Made by a program: the position numbers and the translations under genes
Assembly: GCF_034009455.1 (NCBI RefSeq)
Contig: NZ_CP125380.1
Span: 5,655,501 to 5,719,500, forward strand
Length of the DNA stretch: 64,000 bases
Direction: 5' to 3'
Source of the DNA: Pseudomonas sp. P5_109
GTDB taxonomy: Bacteria > Pseudomonadota > Gammaproteobacteria > Pseudomonadales > Pseudomonadaceae
Shown here: positions 17,910 to 27,962 of the stretch, piece by piece
Position numbering within the stretch: position 1 is the first letter of the stretch
Layout of the letters: every line of letters begins with the position of its first letter
The notes under the pieces: generated by a model
What the model saw: only the letters and a program-made list of their open reading frames with translations
Told to the model about the DNA's origin: nothing
The model's database searches: none

Positions 17910-18008
17910 TGTAGGAGCGAGCTTGCTCGCGATGGACTCGAAGACGCCGCGTTCAAGCGGTAACCCGCATCATCGTTAACGACCATCGCGAGCCAGCTCG
18001 CTCCTACA
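17910..18008. repeat. REP doublet, class TGTAGGAGCGAGC
   Basis: Inverted REP arms lie in the promoter gap between the metallo-hydrolase gene and the divergent LysR gene, an unusual place because REP elements mostly sit after genes. Confidence 0.85.
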
Positions 18009-18088
18009 GTGGAACAGAGCTTAGTTGTCTGACTCGGTACAAAAAATGCGATGCTTGAACATAGTTTGTTTCTGAAAGCGGGCAAATC

Positions 18089-18994
18089 ATGGATCGTCTT
18101 CAAGCAATGCGCGTGTTCGTCACCGTGGTCGACCTCGGCAGCCAGTCGGCCGCCGCCGATCATCTGGAGCTTTCACGACCGGTGGTGTCGCGTTATCTGG
18201 CGGAACTGGAAGACTGGGTCGGCGCGCGCCTGATGCACCGCACCACGCGCAAGTTGAGCCTGACCGCCGCGGGCAACGAAATCCTGCCGCGCTGCCGGCA
18301 AATGCTCGACTTGTCCACCGACATGCAAGCCGCCGTCAGCGAACCGGATGATGCACCGCGCGGGCTGTTGCGGATCAGCGTCAGCACCTCCTTCGGCCAG
18401 GCGCAACTGGCCGATGCCATGGCCGCGTACGTCAAGCGCTACCCCGGCGTCAGCATCGACATGCAAATGCTCGACCGCACCGTGAACCTGGTGGATGAAC
18501 GTATCGACCTGGCGATCCGCACCAGCAACGAACTGGATCCGAACCTGATTGCCCGTCGCCTGACGGTTTGCCGCTCGGTGATCTGCGCCTCCCCCGCTTA
18601 CTTGCGCGAACATCCGGCGCCGCAACGGGTCGAGGACCTGAACCTGCACAATTGCCTGACCCATTCCTACTTCGGCAAAAGCCTTTGGCATTTCGAGCAG
18701 GACGGCGAGCAGGTTTCAGTACCGGTGCAGGGCAACATCAGCGCCAACGAGGCCAGCACGCTGTTGCGCGCCACGATCGCCGGTGCCGGCGTGGCGATGC
18801 TGCCCACCTATCAGGCCGGCGTGCACATTCACAGCGGCGAATTGATTCGCCTGTTACCGAAAGCCGAACCCCGGCAAATGAACGTGTATGCGGTATATGC
18901 CTCGCGCAAGCACATGCCGGCGGCGTTGCGCAGCTTGCTGGATTTTCTGGTGGTGAGATTCCCCGAAGAACCGGAGTGGGATATCGGGATGTAA
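18089..18994 (+). CDS. LysR-family transcriptional regulator
   Basis: 301 residues. The helix-turn-helix is in residues 15-45 (SQSAAADHLELSRPVVSRYL). The effector domain has the standard pattern: RGLLRISVSTSFGQAQLADA, IDLAIRTSNELDPNLIARRL and AGAGVAMLPTYQAG. It belongs to the CrgA/DmlR-like group. It is divergent from the metallo-hydrolase gene, its most likely target. The effector is unknown. Confidence 0.87.
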   Translation: MDRLQAMRVFVTVVDLGSQSAAADHLELSRPVVSRYLAELEDWVGARLMHRTTRKLSLTAAGNEILPRCRQMLDLSTDMQAAVSEPDDAPRGLLRISVSTSFGQAQLADAMAAYVKRYPGVSIDMQMLDRTVNLVDERIDLAIRTSNELDPNLIARRLTVCRSVICASPAYLREHPAPQRVEDLNLHNCLTHSYFGKSLWHFEQDGEQVSVPVQGNISANEASTLLRATIAGAGVAMLPTYQAGVHIHSGELIRLLPKAEPRQMNVYAVYASRKHMPAALRSLLDFLVVRFPEEPEWDIGM

Positions 18995-19006
18995 CCGGAG
19001 CAAAAA

Positions 19007-19098
19007 TGTGGGAGCGGGCTTGCTCGCGAAGAGGTCGGTACATCCGACGTAGATTTTGCGCGCGAAATACCGCTTTCGCGAGCAAGCCCGCTCCCACA
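19007..19098. repeat. REP doublet, class GTGGGAGCGGGCTTGC
   Basis: Inverted REP arms after the LysR gene. Confidence 0.85.
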
Positions 19099-19203
19099 AG
19101 GGGAGCGCATAAGCGCTCTGAATGGCGCGTTATGCTGGCAACTCACCGGCGCTGACCTATGCTCAAAGTAATACCGAAAGGTATTCGTTCAGAGGTCAAC
19201 GCC

Positions 19204-19380
19204 ATGAACATCAGAACAAGAAGATACCTCGCGATTTTCATCACCTGCGCGGTCACGCTCGGGCTGTACGGCGCTGCCGCCTGGCGCGTCGAGCAATTGC
19301 GCAACCTGCCCCGTGAATACGCCAGCTGCAACTTCGAGCGCTGCATTCCCCACAACGCCACCCTCAACGCCCTGCGGTAA
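19204..19380 (+). CDS. Small membrane-anchored hypothetical protein
   Basis: 58 residues. A basic N-terminus (MNIRTRRY) precedes one hydrophobic helix (LAIFITCAVTLGLYGAAAW), then a short tail with two Cys (ASCNFERCIPHN) that could form a disulphide if periplasmic. GAGGT lies 7 bp before the ATG at 19204; the longer in-frame ORF from 19159 has no ribosome site. It ends 9 bp before the convergent pobR-like gene. The family is not recognised. Confidence 0.6.
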   Translation: MNIRTRRYLAIFITCAVTLGLYGAAAWRVEQLRNLPREYASCNFERCIPHNATLNALR

Positions 19381-19389
19381 CGAAGGGGG

Positions 19390-20286
19390 TCAGGCTTCGT
19401 TGTCCTGATCGGCCTTCAAGCGGTCGCGGAACGCCTTGGGCGAAATGCCCACTCGACGCCGGAACAGACGCGTGAAGTTGGTCGGATCGGAAAACCCCAA
19501 CACGTCGGACATTTCATAAATGGTCATGCTGGTGTAGGTCAGCAAACGCTTGGCCTCCAGCAATTGCCGTTCATGCATGATCTGCAACGCCGGTTGCCCC
19601 GCCAACTCGCGACAGGTGCCGTTGAGGTGGGACACGGAAATCCCCAGCCGGTGCGCCAGGTCCTCGACCTTGACGTGCTGGCGATAGGTTTCTTCCACCA
19701 GTTGAATAAAACCGTTCAGGTATTCCCTGGCCCGCTGCGGTCGCGCCATGGCGGTGCGACGCTGGATCACCTGGCGGCTGACCCACACCACGATCACACT
19801 GACCAGCGAATGCATGAGCATTTCCCGCGCCGGTTGATGGCTGGTGTATTCGTTCTGCAAGGCACTGAACAGGCTGTTGAGGTACTCGGCGTCCTTGCCT
19901 GCCGGGTAACTTTCGGACTGGGCCAGGGCATTGACCGAGTGCCCCAGTTGCATCTGCAAGTGGGCGATCAACGGCGCGGCCAGGGTCACGACAAAGCCTT
20001 CCACGTCTTCGGAAAAGCGAAAGCCATGCACCGACAGCGGTGGCAGGATCTGAATGGCCGGTTCCACCAGTTGCGTACGCTTGCCTTCGATTTCAAGCTC
20101 TGCCTGACCTTTGAATACGAAGAGCAACTGGCACAAATCAGCGTGGCGGTGGGGTTTGATTTGCCAATGATGTTCGCGGCTGCGTATGGAAATGGTTTCA
20201 CAGTGCAGCAAGTCCGGGGTCGGCCAGTCCAGGCTTTCACCGTAGAGCTTGAACACCGGAATCGAAGGCAGGTCAGGCTTGTTCAT
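19390..20286 (-). CDS. pobR: AraC/XylS-family activator of 4-hydroxybenzoate degradation (PobR)
   Basis: 298 residues. An N-terminal cupin-like sensor (IKPHRHADLCQLLFVFKGQA) is followed by a C-terminal double helix-turn-helix (VEDLAHRLGISVSHLNGTCR; MSDVLGFSDPTNFTRLFRRR). The ATG at 20286 is chosen; a GTG one codon earlier opens the same frame. It is divergent from pobA across 181 bp, the arrangement of AraC-type PobR in pseudomonads (the Acinetobacter PobR is an unrelated IclR type). 4-Hydroxybenzoate is the expected inducer, inferred from that context. Confidence 0.86.
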   Translation of the reverse strand: MNKPDLPSIPVFKLYGESLDWPTPDLLHCETISIRSREHHWQIKPHRHADLCQLLFVFKGQAELEIEGKRTQLVEPAIQILPPLSVHGFRFSEDVEGFVVTLAAPLIAHLQMQLGHSVNALAQSESYPAGKDAEYLNSLFSALQNEYTSHQPAREMLMHSLVSVIVVWVSRQVIQRRTAMARPQRAREYLNGFIQLVEETYRQHVKVEDLAHRLGISVSHLNGTCRELAGQPALQIMHERQLLEAKRLLTYTSMTIYEMSDVLGFSDPTNFTRLFRRRVGISPKAFRDRLKADQDNEA

Positions 20287-20446
20287 CACTTCAATCCAGG
20301 TCTCGGAGTAGATGACGGGCGATAATCGCCCCGATTGGCAGAATGTACAGCTATCGGCTCAGTTTTCACCTTCAATTGACAGACCCGCAAGGGAAAAATG
20401 CAAGCACTCGATCCATAAAAATCATTCACCGGCCCTGGTCGCGTGA

Positions 20447-21661
<1,215 letters not shown>

Positions 21662-21739
21662 CTTGCTATCGACTTACACTGGCGAGCATTCCCGCTCGCC
21701 TTGCCTCGTGCGGGTCAATCACTGCCCGCAGGTTTTCCC

Positions 21740-23257
21740 GTGACCAATCTCCACCAGCCTGAAACAGCCAAACCCGCCATCCGCAGCGTGCTGATCGCGC
21801 TGATGCTGGCGATCTTTCTCGGCGCGCTGGACCAGACCATCGTCGCTGTTTCGATGCCGGCCATTTCCGCGCAGTTCAAGGATGTCAGCCTGCTGGCCTG
21901 GGTGATTTCCGGCTACATGGTGGCAATGACCGTGGCGGTGCCGATCTACGGCAAACTGGGCGACCTGTACGGCCGGCGCAAGCTGATGCTGTTCGGCATG
22001 GGCCTGTTCACCCTGGCGTCGGTGTTCTGCGGCATGGCGCAGAGCATGGAGCAACTGGTCCTGGCGCGGATTCTCCAGGGCATCGGGGCCGGCGGGATGA
22101 TCTCGGTGAGCCAGGCGATCATCGGTGACATCGTGCCGCCACGGGAACGCGGGCGGTATCAGGGCTATTTCAGCAGCATGTACGCAGTGGCCAGCGTGGC
22201 CGGTCCGGTGCTCGGCGGCTACATGACCGAATACCTGTCCTGGCGCTGGGTGTTCCTGATCAACCTGCCGCTGGGCCTGGGCGCCTGGCTGGTGGCCTGT
22301 CGCACGCTGGTGGGCCTGCCGATTCCGCAACGCAAACCGGTCATCGATTACCTGGGCACCGTGTTGATGATCATCGGGCTGACAGCATTGTTGCTGGGCA
22401 TCACCCAGGTCGGCCAGGGCCATTCGTGGCGCAGCGCCGAAGTACTGGCGCTGCTGGCTTGTGCAGTGCTCCTTCTGGGCCTGTTCGTCGTCCATGAGCG
22501 GCGGGCGCGGGAGCCGTTACTGCCGATGCATCTGTTCGCCAACCGCAATGCGATCCTGTGCTGGTGCACGATTTTCTTCACCAGTTTCCAGTCCATCTCG
22601 CTGATCGTGCTGATGCCATTACGCTTTCAGAGCGTGACCGGCGCCGGTGCGGACAGCGCCGCCCTGCACCTGCTGCCGCTGGCCATGGGTTTGCCGATTG
22701 GTGCGTATTTCGCGGGTCGTCGCACTTCCGTGACCGGGCGCTACAAACCGATGATCCTCACCGGCGCTGCACTGATGCCCATTGCGATTGTCGGCATGGC
22801 GTTCAGCCCACCGCAGGCATTCGTTGTGAGCAGCCTGTTCATGCTGCTCTGCGGGATTTCCTCCGGCATGCAGTTCCCGACGTCATTGGTCGGTACGCAG
22901 AACTCGGTGGACCAGCGGGATATCGGCGTGGCCACCAGCACCACCAATCTGTTCCGTTCGCTGGGCGGCGCGGTCGGCGTGGCATTGATGTCGGCGCTGC
23001 TGCTGGCGCTGTTGCAGGATTCAAGCTTCGCGCACCTGGCCGGCTCGTCGCTGATTGCCGAAGGCAGTTCGGGGAATGTGTTGCTGGACGGCTTGAACGC
23101 CGCGCCAGGTGACGCGCAAAACGCCCTGCGTGCCGAGTTGTTGTTGACGTTCCGGCATTTGCTGACGGTCAGTGCGGCGGTGTCGTTGCTGGGGTTGGCG
23201 GCAGCGATTGCCATGCCGAACATGTTGTTGCGTGGACGTGAGGACAAGGTTCGCTAG
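21740..23257 (+). CDS. DHA2-family (EmrB/QacA) MFS drug efflux transporter
   Basis: 505 residues with 14 predicted membrane spans. Features: FLGALDQTIVAVSMPAIS in helix 1, the loop motif GKLGDLYGRRKLM, and GPVLGGYM in helix 5 (antiporter motif C). It is a proton-driven exporter of the DHA2 family. The start is probably the GTG at 21740, which has AGG 7 bp upstream; a TTG at 21701 opens the same frame. It follows pobA by about 80 bp and might be read from it. Substrates are unknown. Confidence 0.85.
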   Translation: MTNLHQPETAKPAIRSVLIALMLAIFLGALDQTIVAVSMPAISAQFKDVSLLAWVISGYMVAMTVAVPIYGKLGDLYGRRKLMLFGMGLFTLASVFCGMAQSMEQLVLARILQGIGAGGMISVSQAIIGDIVPPRERGRYQGYFSSMYAVASVAGPVLGGYMTEYLSWRWVFLINLPLGLGAWLVACRTLVGLPIPQRKPVIDYLGTVLMIIGLTALLLGITQVGQGHSWRSAEVLALLACAVLLLGLFVVHERRAREPLLPMHLFANRNAILCWCTIFFTSFQSISLIVLMPLRFQSVTGAGADSAALHLLPLAMGLPIGAYFAGRRTSVTGRYKPMILTGAALMPIAIVGMAFSPPQAFVVSSLFMLLCGISSGMQFPTSLVGTQNSVDQRDIGVATSTTNLFRSLGGAVGVALMSALLLALLQDSSFAHLAGSSLIAEGSSGNVLLDGLNAAPGDAQNALRAELLLTFRHLLTVSAAVSLLGLAAAIAMPNMLLRGREDKVR

Positions 23258-23274
23258 ACAGACCGCGTCGCCTG

Positions 23275-23359
23275 CCTTCGCGAGCAAGCCCGCTCCCACA
23301 TTAGACCGGGTTGTTCATTGGTACGCGGTCAACTGTGGGAGCGGGCTTGCTCGCGAAGG
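23275..23359. repeat. REP doublet, class GTGGGAGCGGGCTTGC
   Basis: Inverted REP arms between the convergent efflux gene and the Cache protein gene. Confidence 0.85.
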
Positions 23360-23380
23360 CGGACTAACAGTCACTACCAT

Positions 23381-24229
23381 TCAAGGGCTGTAATACCCGA
23401 CCGCCACCAGGAAATGCCCAACCTTCTTCAAATAGGCATGCTTGTTCTCGACCTTGCCGGTCACCGGGTTTTTCCAGCGGTATTCATAGTCGCCGTAATC
23501 CTGCTTGGCCATCAACGCCAGAATCGGCTCGCCCACCGGTTTGCCTTCCGGATCCTCGATCTTGCTGAAGTCGGTATTGATCAGCCGCAGATTGGTGCCG
23601 TGGGCCACGTAACGCCGGGTGTCCAGGTCGACGACAAATACATACAGGTCATCCTGCAGGTAGCCGCCCTTGAGGGAATTGATCGCCGTCAGGGTGCCCT
23701 TCTCGTCCTTGGCCAGATCGGTTGCCGCTTTGTTCAGCAGGGCCATGGCCTGTTCGGCGGAAGCCCGGGGCAGGTAATAACCGACCGCCAGAATCCGCTG
23801 GCCGATGCGCTGGTAGTAGACATGCTTGCGCTCGACCTTGCCGTCGCTCCAGTTCTGCCAGCGATACTCCGCCTGCTGAATGCCATTGCCCTCTGGCACT
23901 TTCAGGGCGTCCTTGAAGGTTTTCTGCAAGTCCGGCCCAAGCACTTCAGACACGTCCCGGCCAATCAGCGCCGACGACGGCCCGCCGCTGGCAAGCATCA
24001 CGCCCTTGGTGTCGAGCACGAAGACATAACGGTCCTTGTCGACAAACTCACCCTGGCGGCTGAACGCCGCAAAGGCCTTGTCGCCATGCTCGTGGTAGTA
24101 CGCCAGGGCTTTTTCCAGCAGGGCGATGGCCGCCTTGCTGTCGTCCTTTTCCGTCCCGGCGGCTTGCGCCTGGCCCAGGCACAACAAAAACACGCCGCAC
24201 AGCAAGGCGAACCTATGCAAAAACCCCAT
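23381..24229 (-). CDS. Exported tandem Cache-domain protein
   Basis: 282 residues. A signal peptide (FALLCGVFLLCLGQAQA) leaves two homologous halves of about 120 residues. Both halves follow the same plan: a helix ending in AYYHEHGDKAFAAF or in TDLAKDEKGTLTAI, then YVFVLDTKGVMLASGG or LYVFVVDLDTRRYVAHG, and finally KVERKHVYYQRIGQRILAVG or KVENKHAYLKKVGHFLVAVG. This is the single-Cache (Cache_2) ligand-binding fold of chemoreceptors and kinases, here without any signalling domain, so it may be a free periplasmic sensor or binding partner. GAGGG lies just before the ATG. Confidence 0.82.
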   Translation of the reverse strand: MGFLHRFALLCGVFLLCLGQAQAAGTEKDDSKAAIALLEKALAYYHEHGDKAFAAFSRQGEFVDKDRYVFVLDTKGVMLASGGPSSALIGRDVSEVLGPDLQKTFKDALKVPEGNGIQQAEYRWQNWSDGKVERKHVYYQRIGQRILAVGYYLPRASAEQAMALLNKAATDLAKDEKGTLTAINSLKGGYLQDDLYVFVVDLDTRRYVAHGTNLRLINTDFSKIEDPEGKPVGEPILALMAKQDYGDYEYRWKNPVTGKVENKHAYLKKVGHFLVAVGYYSP

Positions 24230-24318
24230 TGCGCATCCCTCGTTCCTGATGGTGTTTCAAGAGCGTAGACGGCAATGGGGGATGTATGGATATTCAGGAA
24301 AACGCAGCGTGCGGCTTT

Positions 24319-24468
24319 TGTGGCGAGGGGGCTTGCCCCCGTTGCGCTGCGAAGCGGCGCTAAAACCTGCGACCGGTGATGGTCTGGCACACCGCGTTTA
24401 CTTGTTTTGCGACTGCTGCGCAGCCGAACGGGGGCAAGCCCCCTCGCCACAAAAGCCCCTCGCCACAA
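24319..24468. repeat. Repeat cluster, class GTGGCGAGGGGGCTTGC
   Basis: Inverted arms of GTGGCGAGGGGGCTTGCCCC enclose about 100 bp, with a third partial copy (CCCCTCGCCACAAA) at the right end. It lies between two genes on the same strand. Confidence 0.8.
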
Positions 24469-24477
24469 ATGGTCGGA

Positions 24478-25350
24478 TTACTGCTTGGCGCGCAGTTGCT
24501 GCTGCAGGTTCTGGATCTGCGCCTGGAGGGTATTGATGTTGCGGGTGACCTGGCTGCGGAACGCATCGAATTCGGCAGTGTTGGTCGAGCCCTGTGCGGG
24601 GGCCGGACGGTTATCCTGCACGCTCTTGACCACAATCATGTCTTGTTCGAGACGTTCGATGGCAGCGCTCGGGTTGCCTTGTTTCTTCAGCGCGCTGATA
24701 TCGGCGCCCAGGCTCTTGAGCTGTGCATCGAATTTCTCCGAGTCGGACGGCGCATTTTTCAGGGCGACCAATTCAGCACTCAAGGCTTTGACCTCGGCCT
24801 GCAACTGCGTATTGGCCGCCTGATGTTCGCTGTCCTGAGCCGTCAACTGCACCAGGCGCTTGTCCACTTCGCTGGTTTGCGCGGTCATTTGCGCCAGTCG
24901 CTTGTCCAGATCCGAGGCCTGGCCGGCAACCCCTTGCTGCTGGGCGCTCTGGTCCTGGAGTTTGCTTTCCAGCTGGCGGATTTGCAGCTTCAGGGCTTCG
25001 CTGTCGGTGGTGACACTGGTCTGGCTGGCAACCACCTTGCCGGAAATATCCTGCAGGCGCCCGGCCGCTTCCTCGCTGATACGGGCGAAACTTTCCTGGG
25101 TTGCCACCAGTTGCTGTTCCATCAGGGAAATCTGCTGAAAGCTCCACCAGGCCAGGCCCGCGAACGCAAAGAACAACGCCCCGACCAATGCCCACAGCGG
25201 ACCGGTGCTCGCCGCCTTGACCTTCACCACCGGCGCCGTGCGCGGATGCACGACCGAGCGGACAGTGGGCGGATAATCGTCATCGAGAACGTCTGCACGC
25301 AAGCTCGGTACATCGTCGAAGTCGTCGTTGGCATCGTTTCGCATGGACAT
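24478..25350 (-). CDS. Single-span membrane protein with a long coiled coil
   Basis: 290 residues. An acidic cytoplasmic N-terminus of about 45 residues is followed by one membrane helix (GPLWALVGALFFAFAGLAWW) and about 210 residues of heptad-rich, Gln/Ala/Leu-rich coiled coil (LQIRQLESKLQDQSAQQQ; VDKRLVQLTAQDSEHQAAN), ending in LQAQIQNLQQQLRAKQ. The long C-terminal part is predicted periplasmic. AGGG lies 8 bp before the ATG. Databases often label similar Pseudomonas proteins ATPase, but no nucleotide motif is visible. The function is unknown. Confidence 0.75.
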   Translation of the reverse strand: MSMRNDANDDFDDVPSLRADVLDDDYPPTVRSVVHPRTAPVVKVKAASTGPLWALVGALFFAFAGLAWWSFQQISLMEQQLVATQESFARISEEAAGRLQDISGKVVASQTSVTTDSEALKLQIRQLESKLQDQSAQQQGVAGQASDLDKRLAQMTAQTSEVDKRLVQLTAQDSEHQAANTQLQAEVKALSAELVALKNAPSDSEKFDAQLKSLGADISALKKQGNPSAAIERLEQDMIVVKSVQDNRPAPAQGSTNTAEFDAFRSQVTRNINTLQAQIQNLQQQLRAKQ

Positions 25351-25469
25351 TGAATCAACCCTAATGAATCACATAATGGCTTTATGCCGCGCAGTATAAC
25401 CCCACAGGCGCAACCATTGACCCCGAAGCCCGTATCCGGTTCAGAAATGGGGGCGCGGTTTGAGCTTCA

Positions 25470-26462
25470 TCAGCGAATATCCTGCGCCTTCCACCAGCCA
25501 CAGAACTCATCAAGAGCCGTCCAGAGGCTGACCTTGGGATCGTAATCCAGATAATGCCGGGCGCGGCTGATGTCCAGGGTGAAATTTTTCTTCATGACCT
25601 GCATGCCCAGCCGCGACAGCGTCGGCTCCGGACGCCCCGGCCACAACTTGCACACCCCCTCGTTGAGCGCCGCCACGCTGTAGGCCAGGCCGTAGGCGCG
25701 GTATCGGGTGACCTGTGGGACTTCCATCTTGCGCATGACGTAATTGACCACGTCCCACAAGGGCACCGGCGTGCCGTTGCTGATGTTGTAGACCTTGCCC
25801 AGCGCCGAACCGCTGGCCAGCAAACTACTGAGCAACGCCTCGTTGAGGTTTTGCACGCTGGTGAAATCCACTTTGTTCAAACCGTTGCCGATGATTGCCA
25901 GGCGCCCTTTGCGCTGCATGTTCAACAGGCGCGGGAAGATGCTCATGTCGCCGGCCCCGGTGACGAAACGCGGGCGCAGGGCCAGGGTTTCGAGGCCGAA
26001 CTCCTGGGCACCGAAGACTTTTTGCTCGGCCAGGTACTTGGTGGCGGCGTAATGATGTTTGAAACGCTTGGGCACCTGCTCTTCGGTCAGGCCCAGGTGA
26101 TCGCGACCATCGAAATAGATCGATGGCGACGACAGATGCACCAGCCGCCGAACCCGTTGCTTGAGGCAGGCTTCGACCACGTTCTCGGTGACCTGGACGT
26201 TGCCCTGATGGAAGTCCTGATAACGTCCCCATAAACCGACGGCACCGGCGCAATGCACCACGGCCTCGACGTCCGAACACAGCTCACGCGCCAGTTCCGG
26301 GTCGCTCAAATCCCCCGGGATGAACTCGGCTCCGCGGCGTACCAGATGCTCCACACTCTCGGCCCGGCGACCGTTGACCCGCACGTCCAGGCCCTGCTCC
26401 AAGGCAAAACGCGCAAAGCGCCCGCCAATGAAGCCGCTTGCGCCGGTAACCAGAATCTTCAT
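25470..26462 (-). CDS. NAD-dependent epimerase / 3-beta-HSD-like reductase
   Basis: 330 residues, extended short-chain dehydrogenase. The cofactor site is VTGASGFIGGRFARFAL (GxxGxxG). The active-site Ser is in HLSSPSIYF and the YxxxK pair in YAATK. Middle and C-terminal parts resemble 3-beta-hydroxysteroid dehydrogenase/OleD-like reductases (GNGLNKVDFTSVQNLNEALL). It likely oxidises or reduces a hydroxyl group on a lipid- or sugar-like substrate; none is indicated by neighbours. Confidence 0.82.
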   Translation of the reverse strand: MKILVTGASGFIGGRFARFALEQGLDVRVNGRRAESVEHLVRRGAEFIPGDLSDPELARELCSDVEAVVHCAGAVGLWGRYQDFHQGNVQVTENVVEACLKQRVRRLVHLSSPSIYFDGRDHLGLTEEQVPKRFKHHYAATKYLAEQKVFGAQEFGLETLALRPRFVTGAGDMSIFPRLLNMQRKGRLAIIGNGLNKVDFTSVQNLNEALLSSLLASGSALGKVYNISNGTPVPLWDVVNYVMRKMEVPQVTRYRAYGLAYSVAALNEGVCKLWPGRPEPTLSRLGMQVMKKNFTLDISRARHYLDYDPKVSLWTALDEFCGWWKAQDIR

Positions 26463-26478
26463 GAATTGCTCCTACAGA

Positions 26479-26555
26479 TGCAGCTACAAGCTTCAAGCCA
26501 TGAGCTGCAAGTTAAATCGAGTGCGCAAGCGCTTCACTTGCGACTTGCAGCTTGA
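26479..26555. repeat. Inverted repeat with AGCTGCAAGT arms
   Basis: AGCTGCAAGT (26503-26512) is mirrored exactly by ACTTGCAGCT (26543-26552), with related AGCTACAAGCTTCAAGC just upstream. It lies between two same-strand genes and may be a further small REP-like class. Confidence 0.6.
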
Positions 26556-26558
26556 CGC

Positions 26559-27458
26559 TCAAGGCTGCTCCAAGGGCACCAGCCATTGTTTCGACGCGCG
26601 TACCAATTGATCGGTGAGTAACCCCAGCAACTGGCCGCCATTGCGCCAATGATGCCAGTACAGCGGCACATCGATCGGCTTATCTGGCAGCAACTCCTGC
26701 AATACGCCCCTTTGCAGTTGCTCGCGCACTTGCAGTTCCGGCACCAGCCCCCAGCCGAGTCCAGCTTCCGTCAGACGAATGAAACCTTCGGAGGACGGAC
26801 ATAAATGGTGTTCGAAACCACCCTCGACGCCGAGGGAAGCAAGGTAGCGGTGCTGCAGGAAATCGTCCGGGCCAAACACCAGCGCCGGGGTACGGGCCAA
26901 CTGATCAGCACGTACGCCTTGCGGGAAATGCCGGGCAATAAAGGCCGGACTGGCCAGTGCCCGGTAACGCATGGCCCCCAGCAACACGCTGCGCGCGCCG
27001 GCCACCGGGCGTTCGCTGGCACAGACACAGGCCGCCACTTCACCGGCGCGCATACGTTTGAGGCCGACGGTCTGGTCTTCGACCACCAGATCCATCAACA
27101 GATGTTGCTCGGCGCAAAACTCGCCCACCGCCTGCGCCCACCAGGTGGCCAGGCTGTCGGCGTTCAGGGCGATCCGCAGGCGTTCCGGCAGGCCCTCTTC
27201 ATCCAGCGCCGGCACCAGGCTTTGCAAATCCCGTTCAAGCAAGCGCACCTGCTGCACATGGTTAAGCAGTCGCCGACCGATTTCCGTCGGCGTTGGTGGC
27301 GTGGCCCGCACGAGCACTGGCTGGCCAACCCGTGCTTCCAGCAGCTTGATGCGCTGGGAAATCGCCGATTGCGACAAGCCCAGCACCTGGGCCGCCCGTT
27401 CAAAACCCGCCTGCTCGACCACGGCCGCCAAAGCAGAAAGCAATTTATAGTCGAACAT
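26559..27458 (-). CDS. argP: LysR-family regulator ArgP (IciA-like)
   Basis: 299 residues. The N-terminus MFDYKLLSALAAVVEQAGFE with FERAAQVLGLSQSAISQRIK is characteristic of ArgP. The effector domain has LRIALNADSLATWW, another ArgP signature. ArgP senses arginine/lysine and activates amino-acid export and related genes. The ATG at 27458 has AGGA 6 bp upstream; a longer in-frame ORF is rejected. It is divergent, across 96 bp, from an ACT-domain gene and argO, its classic target. Gene order matches the P. aeruginosa block next to sodB. Confidence 0.88.
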   Translation of the reverse strand: MFDYKLLSALAAVVEQAGFERAAQVLGLSQSAISQRIKLLEARVGQPVLVRATPPTPTEIGRRLLNHVQQVRLLERDLQSLVPALDEEGLPERLRIALNADSLATWWAQAVGEFCAEQHLLMDLVVEDQTVGLKRMRAGEVAACVCASERPVAGARSVLLGAMRYRALASPAFIARHFPQGVRADQLARTPALVFGPDDFLQHRYLASLGVEGGFEHHLCPSSEGFIRLTEAGLGWGLVPELQVREQLQRGVLQELLPDKPIDVPLYWHHWRNGGQLLGLLTDQLVRASKQWLVPLEQP

Positions 27459-27554
27459 CAGTTTTCCTAATGAGCGATCAGCAAGATTGGTTTTTCTTAT
27501 ACAGCCTTCACAAGGACAATGACCAGCAAGAACTCTTGAACAAGGATCACCCAC

Positions 27555-27956
27555 ATGGCTGGCGAAACTTCATTGGCAACGCTGCTGCGCAGCATGAGCC
27601 CGCAACTTAACGCCGGCGAATACGTGTTCTGCACCTTGCGCGACGGCAAGTTGCCTGCGGATCTGGAGATTGTCGGCAGCTTCCGCGAACAGGAAGGCTT
27701 GACCGTGATCCTCGAACGTTCCCTCGCCGAAAAAGCCGGATTGAGCTTCGACTACATCGCCGCCTGGATCACCCTGAACGTGCATTCGGCCCTCCAAGCG
27801 GTCGGCCTGACCGCCGCGTTCGCCACGGCATTGGGCAAGGCCGGCATCAGCTGCAACGTGATTGCCGGCTACTACCACGACCATTTGTTTGTCGGTCAGG
27901 CCGACGCCGACCGTGCCCTGCAAGTGCTGCGGGATCTGGCAGCCAACGCGGAGTAA
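27555..27956 (+). CDS. ACT-domain protein
   Basis: 133 residues. The C-terminal half (ITLNVHSALQAVGLTAAFAT, then CNVIAGYYHDHLFV) matches the ACT-like amino-acid-binding fold found in small stand-alone proteins. The gene lies 6 bp upstream of argO and is divergent from argP, so it probably belongs to an arginine/lysine-responsive unit. It may sense the amino acid exported by ArgO; this is inferred from location. Confidence 0.8.
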   Translation: MAGETSLATLLRSMSPQLNAGEYVFCTLRDGKLPADLEIVGSFREQEGLTVILERSLAEKAGLSFDYIAAWITLNVHSALQAVGLTAAFATALGKAGISCNVIAGYYHDHLFVGQADADRALQVLRDLAANAE

Positions 27957-27962
27957 AAAATC

